DNA of 64,000 bases from Clostridia bacterium (GCA_017501345.1 JAFVXC010000028.1:60013-124012), one strand, 5' to 3'; counted from the first letter of the stretch, positions 41,810 through 50,652 are shown. Notes: a model not told the origin generated them from the sequence alone. Numbers and translations: made by a program.

Positions 41810-41945
41810 TTACCCCGCGAGATCGCCCATCTGCGCCAGCATATTCTCAATAAAAATCCCGTACCCCGTGGTGGGATCGTTGATCAGCACGTGCGTGACC
41901 GCTCCGACGAGCTTGCCGATCTGAATGATCGGATGCCGCTCAGTA
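41810..41945 (-). pseudogene. spoIVB: spoIVB 3'-end fragment A
   Basis: On the minus strand the translation [20 protein letters not shown] continues [20 protein letters not shown] and a stop TAA at 41812-41810. This is the C-terminal end of the SpoIVB S55 protease domain (family form [29 protein letters not shown]). Everything upstream of the SGSP motif is missing. The rest of the 440-bp gap between CapA and EamA holds only repeat copy 11. Confidence 0.8.
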
Positions 41946-41972
41946 GTGTGTTCAAGAAAGGATAAGAAAATT

Positions 41973-42860
41973 TCACAAGTTTATGATAAGCAACGCAATA
42001 AAGGCACTTACAATACCAGACACAGCCTTAACAGTTAGTTTTTCCTTGAAAAAGATACTTGCCATCAAGGTAGAGATAACAAGAGAGGAACCTTGGCTTA
42101 ATGGATATAAATGCACGCTATCTAAATATGAGGCAGCCATAGTGGAAAAATATGAATGTAAGCTCAGTGCCACAGCCATGATGCAAATATAAACGAAAGG
42201 CCTTTTTGTGGTATCGCTGTTAAACCTTACATGTTCTTTGCCCGGTGTGAAAATGAAGAAGAGAAAGAGTACGATAGAAGCAAATACATAGGTATACAGA
42301 TTGAATATGGAGATCGGCGTTTCAGGAAAGGTGTTTACGTAAATCTTTTGTGAAGCACTTGCAATGCCGTTCGTTATACCGCAACAAATCAACAGAAAAA
42401 CAGAACCGAGAGCCAACTTCTGCTTTACCGTATTATTGTATGAACACATTGTTAGCACCGCCATTAAGAGAAGCGCAAAACCAACGATCTGTCTGATACT
42501 GACAGGCTCGGAATAGATCAGATATCCTGTTACGATTGGAACAAGTGTGCCAAGCATTAAAAACACATCGAGCATCATATAGGCACTTTTCCTGACCGCA
42601 AGAAGCCAGCTTACAACGAAAAATGCTGTACCGATACCCGATATGGCGGATATCAAAATAATATTGATATCGAATGATAAACAGCCGATATCTGAGCTTA
42701 ACAGAATAACAAAGAAGCTGAACGCTATGCAGAGAAGCATTCGTATCAGATTAAGCAGTACGGCACTTTTGATGGTATCGGCATATCCGCTTATCTTCTT
42801 TCCGCAGAATCCTTTTGCCGCACCGCAAATGAGTGCGAATGATAAAAATAAATACCCCAT
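41973..42860 (-). CDS. EamA/DMT family transporter
   Basis: A 295-residue membrane protein with ten hydrophobic segments in two repeats of five, as in drug/metabolite transporters (for example [20 protein letters not shown] and the end [19 protein letters not shown]). It begins 1 bp after the GH30 gene stop, so both are in one operon, and it may move the GH30 substrate or product. Substrate unknown. Confidence 0.85.
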   Translation of the reverse strand: MGYLFLSFALICGAAKGFCGKKISGYADTIKSAVLLNLIRMLLCIAFSFFVILLSSDIGCLSFDINIILISAISGIGTAFFVVSWLLAVRKSAYMMLDVFLMLGTLVPIVTGYLIYSEPVSIRQIVGFALLLMAVLTMCSYNNTVKQKLALGSVFLLICCGITNGIASASQKIYVNTFPETPISIFNLYTYVFASIVLFLFFIFTPGKEHVRFNSDTTKRPFVYICIMAVALSLHSYFSTMAASYLDSVHLYPLSQGSSLVISTLMASIFFKEKLTVKAVSGIVSAFIALLIINL

Positions 42861-42861
42861 G

Positions 42862-44214
42862 TTATTCTTCTATCGTTATCGTAAATATACTGTCTGCATA
42901 CAGCTCTGCATACCAAAGCTTGCCGTTAATTTCTATCTGTGTCTGGAGACCGTAGTCATTGGGGTTTACAAGAACGACGGTCTTCTTGCCATCCTGATTG
43001 TCTATCATTACTCCTTCGATCTCTCTCGGATATTTCGGGTAGTTACTCATGTTTAAATTATAGGCATCGCTTGTTGAGATTGGATAGATCTGTGAGCAAG
43101 GCGTTATGTAAGGCACGATATGAGAAAAGGCTTTGTACTGACCGCTGTAGGTCAGCTCACCGTTTGTTGAGTCTCTTGTGATCAAGCCGCCGCACGTTCT
43201 GAGGAAAGGACCGACGTTGGGACCGCCTGTTTCGTCAAGCATAAGATTCCACCCTGTGAACGAACGGTAGCCTGCTCTTAGTGCCTTAATTATCATAAGC
43301 CCCCATTTGCACCAATCGGTATCGTAGTGATCGGTAAGTCTTGGACCACCCTCGGTGAAGTGAAGCTCCATATTCGGAAAGGCTTCTTGAACGACCTTGG
43401 TTTGTTCGATCGCACCGTCATAATAATGAAAAGCAACTCCGTCACAAGCCTTGGATAATCCCTCGCAATTTTTAAGTGACCAAAGAACTCGCTGTGTGTC
43501 GCTGAAGGAATGATCAAACATCCAGATCTTCACGTCAAGAGCTTCCGCTTGGAGCTTTTGGCGCAAGATCTGAATAAAGCGCGCTTCGATTTCGGGATGC
43601 CAGATACAAGCGGGCATTTTTCCATTTTGTTGAGTGTTTGTCTCGTTTTGCGGCGTAATAGCGGAGATCTTTATACCGTACTCTGCGTACGCTTTTATAA
43701 ATTTGATCATATAGTCGGTGTAGCAATCTACATACTGCTCGCGCATATATCCACCGCACATAGATCCTCCGGTCTTCATCCATCCGGGCGGGCTCCACGG
43801 GGATGCGAATAGATATATGTCCGGGTTTATTTCAAGTATTTCTTTGATCATCGGGATAATGTATTTTTCATCGCGCTTGACCGAGAATTGCTCGAGAGTG
43901 GTGTCGAAAGGATGGTCGTCGTATGAATATATCTCGGTGGAATAGTCACTTGATCCTACGCAAATTCTGCCGACTGAAAGTCCAAGTCCGTCTTTGGAAT
44001 AAATATACCGCAGAATATTTTTTCTCTCTAAGGGATTCATCAAACTCAGTTCATAGCAGGAAGAGGGTGTGATCGCAACTCCAAATCCGAGAAAGCCGCT
44101 ATATCTATGATCCGAAATCCGAAGTCTTACTGCGCCGGGAACATATTGTGAAGCGAATATTTCTCGTTCGGAAAGAGAATGATTTTTATCCGTAAATCTG
44201 ATTTTTGCAGGCAT
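42862..44214 (-). CDS. GH30 family glycosidase
   Basis: A 450-residue GH30 enzyme with a TIM barrel and C-terminal beta domain. The acid/base Glu is in AITPQNETN (about 184-192) and the nucleophile Glu in LHFTEGGPR (about 279-287); LFASPWSPPGWMKT is the family loop. No signal peptide, so intracellular. Closest in layout to glucosylceramidase/beta-glucosidase or beta-1,6-glucanase subfamilies; sequence alone does not decide. The divergent AraC gene at 44352 is its likely regulator. Confidence 0.9.
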   Translation of the reverse strand: MPAKIRFTDKNHSLSEREIFASQYVPGAVRLRISDHRYSGFLGFGVAITPSSCYELSLMNPLERKNILRYIYSKDGLGLSVGRICVGSSDYSTEIYSYDDHPFDTTLEQFSVKRDEKYIIPMIKEILEINPDIYLFASPWSPPGWMKTGGSMCGGYMREQYVDCYTDYMIKFIKAYAEYGIKISAITPQNETNTQQNGKMPACIWHPEIEARFIQILRQKLQAEALDVKIWMFDHSFSDTQRVLWSLKNCEGLSKACDGVAFHYYDGAIEQTKVVQEAFPNMELHFTEGGPRLTDHYDTDWCKWGLMIIKALRAGYRSFTGWNLMLDETGGPNVGPFLRTCGGLITRDSTNGELTYSGQYKAFSHIVPYITPCSQIYPISTSDAYNLNMSNYPKYPREIEGVMIDNQDGKKTVVLVNPNDYGLQTQIEINGKLWYAELYADSIFTITIEE

Positions 44215-44293
44215 ATTAGATCCTCCGCTTTTGTATTTTTTAAAATTATACTACGAGAAATCCCTTATGTCATTATATTTTTTATTCTTATTA

Positions 44294-44322
44294 TTGTATT
44301 TTTCGATAATTTATGATATAAT
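44294..44322 (+). promoter_or_regulatory. Promoter of the AraC gene at 44352
   Basis: TTGTAT (44294-44299), 17-bp spacer, TATAAT (44317-44322) with TGA extended -10. Confidence 0.7.
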
Positions 44323-44351
44323 AAGGCTGACGAAAAAAGGTGGGCAATGAT

Positions 44352-45137
44352 ATGGATCAAAAAACAGTATTACAGTGGTTTTGTTCGGATGTTGATTTTC
44401 GCGTAATAAAGGTGCTGAAGCAACACTGGTATAAAAGTAAATACAGCTATTTGAACAATCCGAGACCGGACTATGGACTAATGCTTCTTGTGAGTGGAAG
44501 GATAGATTTTTTGACCGAGAATGGGACGGTGTCCGCTCGCGCCGGAAATCTTGTTTTGTTGTCCAAGCATTCTCGGTATGAAGCCTTATTCTCAGACGAA
44601 GCGGATGATTATCTTATTTGCTTTGATGCAGACGAGAACCGTTTTTCATCATACGCACCGATGATTTTATCCGAATCCGTTGATATTGCATGCTATGAAA
44701 ATTTCCGTAGATTATCAGACGAAAACAGATATACTACGCGCACGCAGTTGTATAACAAAGGTTCTTTTTTGTTGCTTTTGGACAGTATTGTGGAATTTGT
44801 TAAAAACGATAGCGACGAGCATAACAATATCGTCAAACGCGCTTGTGAACTTTTGCAAAAAAACGAAAAGCTTACAGTTGAACAAATCGCAAAAAAATGC
44901 GCAGTCAGCGCAAGCTTGCTTCGTCAGCTATTCGCTAAGAGGTTTGGAATTTCGCCGATACAATATCGAATGAATATAAAAATGAGACAAGCGATGTATT
45001 TGATCGAATCAACAGATATGACCGTGAGTGAAATCGCGGAGCATCTTTCGTTCTTTGATGCGGCGTATTTTTGTAAGGTATTCCGAGCGCATACCGGTAT
45101 GACGCCTAAACAATATGCAAACGGCAAAAGACTATAA
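44352..45137 (+). CDS. AraC family regulator, divergent to the GH30 operon
   Basis: A 261-residue AraC regulator. The N-terminal cupin domain includes YGLMLLVSGRIDFLTENG and AGNLVLLSKHSRYEALF; the C-terminal double HTH includes VEQIAKKCAVSASLLRQLFA and VSEIAEHLSFFDAAYFCKVF. ATG 44352 has AAGGTGG 8 bp upstream; an earlier GTG at 44340 is inside that RBS. It is noticeably richer in A and T than the AraC genes further left. Confidence 0.88.
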   Translation: MDQKTVLQWFCSDVDFRVIKVLKQHWYKSKYSYLNNPRPDYGLMLLVSGRIDFLTENGTVSARAGNLVLLSKHSRYEALFSDEADDYLICFDADENRFSSYAPMILSESVDIACYENFRRLSDENRYTTRTQLYNKGSFLLLLDSIVEFVKNDSDEHNNIVKRACELLQKNEKLTVEQIAKKCAVSASLLRQLFAKRFGISPIQYRMNIKMRQAMYLIESTDMTVSEIAEHLSFFDAAYFCKVFRAHTGMTPKQYANGKRL

Positions 45138-45160
45138 TAGAAAATTTATGAAATTCTCGA

Positions 45161-45196
45161 TTTTAGGTTGACAATATCCTAAAATTTGTGTATAAT
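45161..45196 (+). promoter_or_regulatory. Promoter and operator of the phd-doc pair
   Basis: TTGACA (45168-45173), 17-bp spacer, TATAAT (45191-45196). The -35 sits in the loop of a perfect inverted repeat TTTTAGG (45161-45167) / CCTAAAA (45178-45184), a natural site for autorepression by the Phd antitoxin or Phd-Doc complex. Confidence 0.8.
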
Positions 45197-45227
45197 AATG
45201 TTGTAATCTCAAAAGGAGGTATTCAAA

Positions 45228-45470
45228 ATGAATTTGAACACAAATCAGATCGTTTCGATTTCCGAAGCGAATCAGAATTTTTCCCGTGTGGCGAGAATGA
45301 CTGATAAGCTCGGCGAGCTTTATATTTTTAAGAATAATAAACCGAAATACAAGCTGGTGGATATCGAGCACGATACCACCATTGAAATGACCGACGACGA
45401 GAAGATCGACTTTGTGGCGGCGCGTATTTTGAAGCTCTACCGTCCCGCTTTTGAGGAGCTTGCGAAATGA
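45228..45470 (+). CDS. phd: Phd/YefM family antitoxin
   Basis: An 80-residue antitoxin. The N-terminal DNA-binding part (QIVSISEANQNFSRVARMTD) is of the Phd/YefM type and the acidic C-terminal part is the likely toxin-binding tail. AGGAGG is 8-9 bp upstream. It overlaps the doc start by 4 bp, the classical arrangement, and should repress its own promoter at the 45161 palindrome. Confidence 0.88.
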   Translation: MNLNTNQIVSISEANQNFSRVARMTDKLGELYIFKNNKPKYKLVDIEHDTTIEMTDDEKIDFVAARILKLYRPAFEELAK

Positions 45471-45844
45471 TCAAATTCAATCAGGAAAAGGTGCTTTTAC
45501 TGCACAAGCTCATTACCGAGGAAACAGGCGGCGACCCGAATGTGCGAGATGTTGCTCTTCTCAACAGCGCGCTTGAATCAGCTTTTGCAACCTTTGACGG
45601 AAAAGAATTATATCCCACTAAACAGGAAAAAGGCGCACGGCTAGGCTTTGCGCTAATCTCCAATCACGCATTTGTAGACGGAAACAAGCGAATCGGTATG
45701 TACGTCCTTCTCACGTTCCTCGAAACCAATGGCATCAAGCTCCGCCCCACTAATGCTGAGGTCGCACGTGTCGGTCTTGCCGTCGCGGCTGGCGAGATGA
45801 AATATCAGGAGTTGCTTGATTGGATTTTGGAGAATGAAGGGTGA
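45467..45844 (+). CDS. doc: Doc toxin (Fic/Doc fold)
   Basis: A 125-residue death-on-curing toxin. The active-site motif HAFVDGNKRIG (HxFx[D/N]GNKR) is near residue 66. Doc of phage P1 phosphorylates elongation factor EF-Tu and stops translation. Coupled to phd by a 4-bp overlap. Confidence 0.92.
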   Translation: MIKFNQEKVLLLHKLITEETGGDPNVRDVALLNSALESAFATFDGKELYPTKQEKGARLGFALISNHAFVDGNKRIGMYVLLTFLETNGIKLRPTNAEVARVGLAVAAGEMKYQELLDWILENEG

Positions 45845-46421
45845 TTTTTGGTATGAAGAAAAAGAAGAACAAGCAACCAAAAAGCAAGAAAAAATTGCAG
45901 ATATTCCTCTGTGGATGTGTATTGTTTTCATCGCTTTGGGCGGTGTTTTAGGTAGTATTTTCACATATAATTGCTTGTATCTTAATCAAATAATTGATCG
46001 CGAGGAAGCTATCGTTGCAACGGGAAGATTTGATTCATATGAGTTTTCATATGGTAAAGGTGGTGCTGTAAGTGAAGTGCGGATCGATTTTATTGACAGG
46101 GGTGAGCTTTATATAGATACCGCCTATCACGTTGAAATGGACGAAAAGCTTGAGGCTTTAGAAAAAGGAGAGCAATTAAATATGCTTCTGCACCCGAATT
46201 CGGAGGCTATTTGGGAATTGACTACTGAGAAAAGCGTTATCCTTTCGTTTGACGATGCAAAAAGCAGAACACAATTTGAGAATGGATTTTTTATGTTTTT
46301 TCTGGTTGGATTATGCTTGATTTGTATTTCACTGGGTGTTATTGCGCTTTTGGCTAAATACTTTGAGTACAAAAAGAAAATACGGAATAAAAATACAGCC
46401 TCTCGTAGAGATTCGGTATAG
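45834..46421 (+). CDS. Two-transmembrane protein of unknown function next to phd-doc
   Basis: About 195 residues with one membrane segment near 28-48 (MCIVFIALGGVLGSIFTYNC), an outer domain of about 100 residues, and a second membrane segment (FFMFFLVGLCLICISLGVIA) before a basic tail. The layout recalls DUF3592-type proteins but I do not assign it. The start is uncertain: ATG 45834 overlaps the end of doc and has no clear spacing to an RBS. It is probably cotranscribed with phd-doc. Confidence 0.55.
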   Translation: MKGDFWYEEKEEQATKKQEKIADIPLWMCIVFIALGGVLGSIFTYNCLYLNQIIDREEAIVATGRFDSYEFSYGKGGAVSEVRIDFIDRGELYIDTAYHVEMDEKLEALEKGEQLNMLLHPNSEAIWELTTEKSVILSFDDAKSRTQFENGFFMFFLVGLCLICISLGVIALLAKYFEYKKKIRNKNTASRRDSV

Positions 46422-46449
46422 TCTACGGCATGGGAGTGTGATATACAAA

Positions 46450-46547
46450 GGACAACACTTTCTTGCTAAAAATTGAATAAATTTCGGACAAAAGACTGTT
46501 GTCCCTCATCGAACTCACTCGTGGTTAATGTTCGGTAAGGGACAACA
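46450..46547. repeat. Inverted copies of a GGGACAACA motif
   Basis: GGACAACA (46450-46457) faces TGTTGTCCC (46497-46505), which pairs with GGGACAACA (46539-46547); CGAAC/GTTCG inside the second pair extends the stem. A further direct copy, AAAGGACAACACTTT, lies at about 46724-46738 inside the spoIVB fragment junction. This could be a small MITE-like or terminator-like element. Confidence 0.4.
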
Positions 46548-46566
46548 TTTTTGTTCAAATTTGTCT

Positions 46567-46707
46567 TTAAGACACCTTCGCCATCGGCATTTGCGCAGCG
46601 TTTAACATATTTTCAATAAAAATTCCGTACCCCGTGGTGGGATCGTTGATCAGCACGTGCGTCACCGCTCCGACGAGCTTGCCGTTTTGAATGATCGGTG
46701 ATCCCGA
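46567..46707 (-). pseudogene. spoIVB: spoIVB 3'-end fragment B
   Basis: The minus-strand translation [20 protein letters not shown] continues [20 protein letters not shown] and ends PMAKVS-stop. It is the end of a SpoIVB protease including the catalytic-serine motif SGSP. The reading frame upstream (to 46806) is unrelated sequence. The tail differs from fragment A, so the two fragments are not simple recent copies of each other. Confidence 0.8.
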
Positions 46708-46819
46708 CACGAGTGTGGTCAATAAAGGACAACACTTTTTAACGGAAAATTCACAAAAAGTGCCGAGAGCAACCAAACGGTTACTCTCGGCAGTAAAGTT
46801 ATTCAAGTTGTTTTTAATA

Positions 46820-47038
46820 TTATCCTTTGGCTAGAATATTGTCCGGATCAAGCGTGTAGGTTGTCCAAGTGACCTCTTTGATGTCCTTTCTGCTCTCAAC
46901 AAGAGAGTCCAATTCGCTCTTCGAAGCAAGTTTTCCGTTGATCGTAAAATAGCTTTCGTTCTCTCTCTCAAAGATTGTATAGAGAGAACTTACCCTTGCG
47001 CTATTCTCATTAAATGAAAGCAAAATCACATTTGTCAA
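46820..47038 (-). CDS. Possible small protein or gene remnant
   Basis: A 72-codon frame that needs a TTG start and has no RBS. Residues about 15-70 ([20 protein letters not shown], then [20 protein letters not shown]) look like real protein, perhaps the C-terminal part of a larger one. No family recognised. It sits in a zone of decayed genes, so a remnant is more likely than an active gene. Confidence 0.3.
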   Translation of the reverse strand: MTNVILLSFNENSARVSSLYTIFERENESYFTINGKLASKSELDSLVESRKDIKEVTWTTYTLDPDNILAKG

Positions 47039-47091
47039 GGGTAAAGTGTGTATATTTACAATTCATTTACAAAATCAAGAGAAAAAGAAAA

Positions 47092-47119
47092 GCGATTCAA
47101 GTTTTTTAGCTTGAGTCGC
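47092..47119. terminator. Hairpin in the 47.0-47.3 kb gap
   Basis: GCGATTCAAG (47092-47101) pairs with CTTGAGTCGC (47110-47119) with one G-T wobble, flanked by A-rich and pyrimidine-rich runs on the two sides. Likely terminator. The remaining bases 47120-47330 are AT-rich and show nothing recognisable. Confidence 0.5.
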
Positions 47120-47340
47120 CTTTCTTTGCTATATTAAATCTTTAAAAATAAGGATTGTAAAGTTTCCTGTTCGATAAAAAATTGAAAGCAAATTGCATCT
47201 ATATTTTTATGCTAACCATTCCTATATTCATAGAAACAACTTGAATTCATCTTGATTTAATGATATAATATATCATGCCCGATGAAAATCGGCATTTCTA
47301 ACTCATTTACAACAATGAATTATCTTACACTTTACGGCGA

Positions 47341-47517
47341 TATGACTCAGGAAAAGCATCAGAAAGGATGGCTTACAATTGGTCACAGACTAAAAAAACT
47401 GTAGAATTTATCAAATGCGGTAAGTGCGAGGAAGCCTGCACACAGCATATTCTTATTCGTGACGAGCTGGCAACCGTACAAAAGCACTTAGATAATAAAG
47501 GAGAATTGTTATGTTAG
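47341..47517 (+). pseudogene. C-terminal fragment with a CxxCxxxC iron-sulfur-type motif
   Basis: An open frame ends ERMAYNWSQTKKTVEFIKCG then KCEEACTQHILIRDELATVQ and a stop. The CxxCxxxC motif followed by QHI resembles the [4Fe-4S]-type tail of some aldo/keto reductases. The rest of the gene is missing. It overlaps the start of the alcohol dehydrogenase pseudogene. Confidence 0.5.
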
Positions 47518-48680
47518 GAAATTTTAGTTATTCCAATCCCACGAAACTTTATTTTGGCGAAAATGCGCTGGATAATCTCGGTACAGAGCTTGAAAAGTAC
47601 GGTAAAAATATCTTGCTTGTCTATGGCGGCGGTTCAATCAAAAAGAACGGCATTTATGACGATGTGGTGGATATTTTGAAAAAATGCGGAAAAACAATCG
47701 TTGAGGATGCCGGAGTTATGCCCAATCCTACCGTAGAGAAACTTTACGAGGGAGTAGAGCGTGCGAGAAAAGGAAAAGTAGATTTTATCCTTGCGGTCGG
47801 TGGCGGCAGCCGTTTGTGATTATGCAAAGGCGGTTTCGGTTTCCGTTCATTGTGAGGAAGATCCGTGGGATAAATATTATCTTCGTATGGAGGACGTGGA
47901 GTGTGAAATTGTTCCGGTCGGCTGTGTCCTTACTATGGTAGGCACTGGTTCTGAAATGAACGGCGGTGCAGTTATCACCAATCACGAACAGAAGCTCAAG
48001 ATCGGTCATGTGTTCGGTGATAATGTATTTCCCCAATTTGCTATACTCAATCCCGTATATCTTATACTTTACCCAAGTACCAGATGGTAGCCGGAATTTA
48101 CGATATTTTCAATCATATCTGTGAGCAGTATTTTTCGGGTGATGACGATAACACATCCGACTACATTATGGAAGGGCTGATGAAATCGGTAATTCATTCT
48201 TCACGGATTGCCGTGAAGAATCCTACCGATTACGAAGCACGCAGTAATATTATGTGGACAGCAACGTGGGCACTTAATACCTTAGTGTCAAGAGGAAAAA
48301 CAACGGATTGGATGGTTCATATGCTCGGTCAGTCAGTGGGTGCTTATACCGATGCAACACACGGTATGACTCTCGCCGCTGTTTCCTTGCCATACTACAG
48401 ATATATCATGCCTTACGGTCTGAAAAAGTTTAAGAGATTTGCCGTTAATGTATGGAACATTTCGGGAAACGGCAAAACCGATGAGCAGATTGCCAATGAA
48501 GGTCTTGGTGCAATGGAAACGTGGATGCGGGAGCTTGGATTGATTATGAGTATTGCCGAGCTTGGTGCAACTGAGGATATGATAGACGGAATTACCAACG
48601 GTACGTTTATTATGGAAGGTGGCTATAAGGTACTGACCAAAGATGAGATCAAGTTCATTTTGAAGGAAAGCATGAGATAG
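47511..48680 (+). pseudogene. Iron-containing alcohol dehydrogenase, broken by two frameshifts
   Basis: The pieces together make a full butanol-dehydrogenase-type group III ADH (about 389 residues): FSYSNPTKLYFGENALDNLG at the start, AVGGGS at the NAD site, MVGTGSEMNGGAVITN in the middle and GQSVGAYTDATHGMTLA near the metal site. One extra base at about 47812 (AGCCGTTTG) moves the frame, and one base is missing near 48070 after NPVY. Each piece has intact neighbours, so decay is recent or the shifts are assembly errors. Confidence 0.8.
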
Positions 48681-48728
48681 CACAGTGTTTTATCAACTGA
48701 CTGATAAGAGTTTATGGAGAATTTTATT

Positions 48729-49166
48729 ATGTATAGAGAACTTATCGGGAAATTAATTGAGGGGCATAATTGGGCAAGGTTGCAAGAACCTTGCCCCGAA
48801 AAAGAAATTAAAAAAGCAGAAAAATATGTAGGCTTTACATTTCCGGAAGAATTGAAAGCCTTGTTGCGAGAAACGAATGGAGACCACTGGCTTTTGCTTT
48901 CTGCGGGGGAAATCATCAGCAATGCAAAGAGAAATCGTGAGATAATGGCAGAATATTTTGAATCGGACGAATTTGAAGAAAAAGTAAACCGCTTTGTTTA
49001 TTTTGCATCAAATGGCTGTGGTGATTATTACTGCTATCGTGTCCTTCCAAATGGTGAAACGGATACATCAGCAATATATATTTGGGAACACGAACTTTTT
49101 GAAACTCGTGAGGTTGCTAAGGATATTCCCGATTTGATAACCAAGTATTACAATAACGAGGTATGA
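48729..49166 (+). CDS. SMI1/KNR4 (SUKH) family protein
   Basis: A 145-residue single-domain SUKH protein. The family elements are the helix with EKEIKKAEKYVGFTFPEELK (about 26-45), followed by LLRETNGDHW, and a later WEHE acidic segment. SUKH proteins commonly act as immunity proteins to contact-dependent or polymorphic toxins, but no toxin gene is adjacent. ATG 48729 is the likely start. It precedes two hairpins that end it against the convergent LysR gene. Confidence 0.8.
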   Translation: MYRELIGKLIEGHNWARLQEPCPEKEIKKAEKYVGFTFPEELKALLRETNGDHWLLLSAGEIISNAKRNREIMAEYFESDEFEEKVNRFVYFASNGCGDYYCYRVLPNGETDTSAIYIWEHELFETREVAKDIPDLITKYYNNEV

Positions 49167-49204
49167 TACTGTCAAATCCGTATTTGTCGGGATGATAATA
49201 AACA

Positions 49205-49285
49205 GCGAGTGCTGGTGGAACAACCATCAGCACTCAACAATTTAAAATAAGATGGAATTGGCTTTGACCATTCCATCTTATTTTT
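49205..49285. terminator. Two hairpins between convergent SUKH and LysR genes
   Basis: GAGTGCTGGTGG/CCATCAGCACTC (49205-49233) is followed by AAATAAGATGGAAT/ATTCCATCTTATTT (49243-49281) with T and A tracts, a bidirectional terminator. Confidence 0.8.
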
Positions 49286-49295
49286 TTGATGTTAT

Positions 49296-50186
49296 TTAAG
49301 CATTAGCTTCTGCGATAGCCTGATGTATTTGTTGTAAAAACTTTTCAGATGTTTTTGAAAACACTTGATATTTTTTCCATACAAGATCCAACGCTACCTC
49401 TTGTTTTGGGAAAAGAGGACGAAAACACAGCAGCCCATCTGATTGCGAATATATTAGTTTGTCAACTCCAAGAGCGTAACCCATTCCTTCCTCAACCATA
49501 AGAGAGGCGTTGTAGATCAGATTATAAGTGCCGACAATATTTAATTCGTCAGTGGATTTTCCAAGCCACTCAAGCTGTGCCTCCAATGCCATGCTTTGGC
49601 GAGAAAGAAACAACGGTAACTGATATAAATCTTCCGGTTCTATGAATTCCTTTTTTGCCAAGGAACTGTCTTTTCGCATAAGAACTCCCCATGTATCATG
49701 GGTCGGTAATTTAACGGAATCATATTTTGTATGATCGCAGGGTTCTACCAAAATACCAAAATCCAAAAGCCCTTTATCAAGCCGTTCTTTTACATCATCG
49801 GAATTGCCGCTATATATGTTATATTGAATATAGGGGTGTATCTTTTGAATCTTTCTTGCTACTTGGGCAATAAATCGCATAGCATTTGTTTCACCGCCAC
49901 CTATGTAAATAGTACCTGATATTGGTTCTTGGCTATCTTGAATTTCAGACTCAGTTTTCTCCACCAAAGCAATAATCTCAATCGCTCTTCTGCGAAGCAA
50001 TTCACCGTCTTCCGTCAAGGTGATTTTGCGATTGCCGCGAATAAATAATTGTTTTCCTAATTCCTTTTCCAAATCCATAAGCTGACGGGATAAAGAAGGC
50101 TGAGAAAGATGAAGATATTCTGCCGCGCCGGAAATGGTTTCTTCTCTTGCAACTGCAAGAAAGTATCTTAAAACTCGTAGTTCCAT
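49296..50186 (-). CDS. LysR family regulator
   Basis: A 296-residue LysR regulator. The winged HTH is at about 1-60 (MELRVLRYFLAVAREETISG; LSQPSLSRQLMDLEKELGKQ) and the periplasmic-binding-protein-like effector domain follows (GTIYIGGGETNAMRF). ATG 50186 has AACAGGAGGTTATTT just upstream; the frame to 50240 was rejected. It may regulate the broken dehydrogenase genes nearby or the short gene divergent from it. Confidence 0.9.
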   Translation of the reverse strand: MELRVLRYFLAVAREETISGAAEYLHLSQPSLSRQLMDLEKELGKQLFIRGNRKITLTEDGELLRRRAIEIIALVEKTESEIQDSQEPISGTIYIGGGETNAMRFIAQVARKIQKIHPYIQYNIYSGNSDDVKERLDKGLLDFGILVEPCDHTKYDSVKLPTHDTWGVLMRKDSSLAKKEFIEPEDLYQLPLFLSRQSMALEAQLEWLGKSTDELNIVGTYNLIYNASLMVEEGMGYALGVDKLIYSQSDGLLCFRPLFPKQEVALDLVWKKYQVFSKTSEKFLQQIHQAIAEANA

Positions 50187-50326
50187 AAATAACCTCCTGT
50201 TACCACAAAATATTATATCACATCTTAATATGCCTGTCAAGCATAACGAGGTATTTGATATAAGTATTTGACATTTCCGCCTTGCGGAATTATAATTATC
50301 AGAAGCATAATCAAATAGGAGGAGTC

Positions 50327-50564
50327 ATGAAAGAAATATATTCAAGAGCATCAATTGAACAGAATTTAATGGATGCAGGATGAAAATACAATTTCTGATT
50401 TCATAGCATACATAGACGCTCGGAAAGTTAAGGAAGGAATCGCCTTGCTTTCAAGATATAGAGTAGCTATCTTGGATGAACTTCATAAAGAACAACGAAA
50501 AATTGACTGCTTAGATTATTTGATATATCAGATAAAGAAGCATTATGCCGAGTCAAACGACTAA
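50327..50564 (+). pseudogene. Small conserved protein, frameshifted
   Basis: ATG 50327 (RBS TAGGAGGAGTC) codes MKEIYSRASIEQNLMDAG and stops at 50383. A second frame from 50373 continues DENTISDFIAYIDARKVKEG to HYAESND. Together they would be one protein of about 79 residues that ends in LDYLIYQI, a small-protein type I have seen next to LysR genes in gut Clostridia. A loss of a few bases at the GGATGA junction (repeated GATG) explains the shift. Function unknown. Confidence 0.6.
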
Positions 50565-50652
50565 CAGAAGAACCTTGAAGCACAGGCTTTTAACGTAACA
50601 AAGCTGGAAGAGATATGCGTGGTTGGACGATTGTTGGAATATATAACTTGTC

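Noticed and set aside
46708..46806. N-terminal part of the open frame that contains spoIVB fragment B
   Set aside because: Needs a TTG start, has no RBS and no similarity to SpoIVB; it is joined to the fragment only by chance reading-frame continuity.
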